NCBI GenBank assembly: GCA_022385805.1 | Contig: MU277670.1 | Span: 1,025,102 to 1,089,101 of the forward strand | Length of the DNA stretch: 64,000 nucleotides | Reading direction: 5' to 3' | Source of the DNA: Pilatotrama ljubarskyi | Lineage: Eukaryota; Basidiomycota; Agaricomycetes; Polyporales; Polyporaceae | Shown here: positions 62,734 to 64,000 of the stretch, one piece after another | Numbering within the stretch: position 1 is the first letter of the stretch | How the letters are laid out: the number at the start of each line of letters is the position of its first letter | Translations under genes and position numbers: made by a program | The notes under the pieces: model-generated | Databases searched by the model: none | What the model was told of the DNA's origin: nothing | The model's input: the letters and a program-made list of their open reading frames with translations, nothing else

Positions 62734-64000
62734 ATGCAGCATACATCCTGCTCAGATGCGCCCGCCCTCGCCCTCGACGACATCCTCCACGCCATGTCTC
62801 CCTCTCCGACACCCCAGTCGTTTCCCCCAGAGCCGTCCACTCTAACACCTCCTGATCAGCAGTTCGCATTCTCCGCTGCAAGTGATATCGACCAGACGTC
62901 GATCATACACACTGCCGTCTCTCCTCCCCGCATGAGCTCCCCAGAGCCCTTGGACTACACTGAGCTTGAGTCCATGCGTGCACGCGTCCAGGAGTTCGCA
63001 CTCTCCCATAACGCAAGTGAGGCCGAACTTGCCGCCATGGTGCGCCCGTCCATGATATGGCACGCAGTCCTTCCCTAAACAATGTCGGAACAAGGTATTG
63101 CGTTTGACCTCTCAACTCCTCTGTCACCCATCTCCCGCGCAACTTGCTTCACAGGCGGAGACTATCGCCGAACTCACGTTCCAGAGGAACAATCTTCTTC
63201 GCGAGAGAGAGGATGAACGTCTACGCTGGCAGTCTGAGAGGGAAGCCTGGGAGAGAACCGCCGACGTTCTCGTCAAGAAAGCATACATCGCTCAAGAACC
63301 AATGCTACGGGACCAGGTGTGCAGGACCCTCCCGAGCGGCATCACAGTTGTGTAACGTCTCCCGTCAGGAATCCCAGCGCTACCTTGCCCGCCTGGAGGA
63401 CGACCTGAAGGCCTCACGTCGCAGAGTCTGTCGAGTCACCTCTGCGCAGCGTTCCCTACTTACCGTTCTCGCTCTGACGTCCGCTAGCTCGCCGATACCC
63501 AAGCACGGCTCTCCGCCCTAGAACGCGAGCTCTCCCGCATCCGCCCACTGCTTTCTCTGCAAGCCACCATCCTGCGCGATCCCCAGTTATGGCGGTCAGA
63601 ACGTCTCCCGGCCCTTCATTCGGACAGAACCGGGCACACGATACAGAAGGATGCCTCGCGTCCTACGAGAGAGCCAGGTCTTGAAGGCACGGGCGAAGAC
63701 AGCACACAGCCGACTGCTTCCCCGAAAGCACCACCAACGACGCCCTCTCAACCCCCGCGCAACTCCCAGACCAAGCCTGAGAAGCATCACCACAAGGAGC
63801 GGCACAAGGATCGCGAGAGGGACAGGCAACATCGGCATGGCCATCGCACCCGTTCCTCACTGCTTGCGGACGCTCGCGCAGAGTGTATTCTGGTCGCGGC
63901 ACGCAAGATCGGGCGGATACGTGCCGGAATACTCTCCGGTTTCGTCAAGGAGCGTGCGCACTTCGTCAGCGAGGGTCGCCTCACGCAGACGGCGCATGCA
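62734..64000 (+). CDS. Coiled-coil protein of unknown function, 3' end beyond window
   Basis: Multi-exon gene truncated by the window edge. Start MQHTSCSDAPALALDDILHA at 62734. The N-terminus is Ser/Pro-rich. It is followed by LESMRARVQEFALSHNASEA and a long coiled coil: AETIAELTFQRNNLLRERED, RLRWQSEREAWERTADVLVK, YLARLEDDLKASRRR and LADTQARLSALERELSRIRP. A basic, His-rich stretch (HHHKERHKDRERDRQHRHGH) may be a nuclear localisation or nucleic-acid-binding region. A helical segment DARAECILVAARKIGRIRAG runs to the edge. Introns lie at about 63041-63154, 63315-63369 and 63430-63490. No domain is recognised. The frame is still open at the last base. Confidence 0.6.

Overview
The window is nuclear DNA of a filamentous basidiomycete, most likely an Agaricomycete. 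Genes are packed head to tail on both strands. Almost every gene is split by many GT-AG introns of about 45-70 bp. Coding regions are GC-rich, intergenic gaps are mostly 0.1-0.8 kb, and the recognisable proteins are fungal (Mgm101, Kex1, DASH Spc19, Atg22, Kha1, Pgc1-like). There are no prokaryotic operons, CRISPR arrays, rRNAs or convincing tRNAs. Coding coordinates span first to last coding base, introns included.

Layout. 0.7-6.6 kb: two complete tandem poly(A) polymerase genes (-). 6.8-9.0 kb: mitochondrial GatB/Pet112 (+). 9.1-10.0 kb: DsbA/GST-kappa-like thioredoxin-fold protein (-). 10.4-12.2 kb: Csn12/PCID2 PCI protein (+). 12.7-14.1 kb: von Willebrand A protein (+). 14.4-18.6 kb: gamma-tubulin complex GCP5-like protein (-). 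19.0-20.1 kb: Mgm101 (+). 20.3-21.6 kb: secretory-pathway thioredoxin-like membrane protein (-). 22.3-24.8 kb: Kex1 carboxypeptidase (+). 25.6-26.4 kb: DASH subunit Spc19 (+). 26.5-29.0 kb: gephyrin-type Mog-MoeA fusion (-). 29.2-29.5 kb: small one-span membrane protein (-). 30.3-35.6 kb: two Pgc1-like glycerophosphodiester phosphodiesterases (+) flanking a decayed amidohydrolase fragment. 35.9-38.0 kb: long Ser/Pro-rich protein (+). 38.6-41.4 kb: Nol11-like t-UTP protein (-). 41.5-42.6 kb: unknown helical protein (-). 42.8-44.1 kb: lysophosphatidate acyltransferase (+). 44.4-46.2 kb: intact amidohydrolase (-). 46.8-47.9 kb: tail-anchored cysteine-motif protein (-). 49.9-53.0 kb: Kha1-type K+/H+ antiporter (-). 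53.8-54.5 kb: Bud31 (-). 55.0-57.0 kb: TB2/DP1/HVA22 protein with long tail (+). 57.7-60.3 kb: Atg22 (+). 60.8-62.5 kb: alpha/beta hydrolase (-). 62.7 kb to the end: coiled-coil protein cut by the window edge (+).

Most genes are unrelated housekeeping functions: mRNA 3' processing and splicing, mitochondrial translation and mtDNA maintenance, spindle and kinetochore, secretory processing, lipid metabolism, cofactor synthesis and vacuolar transport. They do not form a pathway cluster. The unusual parts are the local duplications: the PAP pair, the GDPD pair, and a dead amidohydrolase copy about 12 kb from its intact relative. Several fungal proteins could not be named. I found no evidence of a new defence or mobile system.
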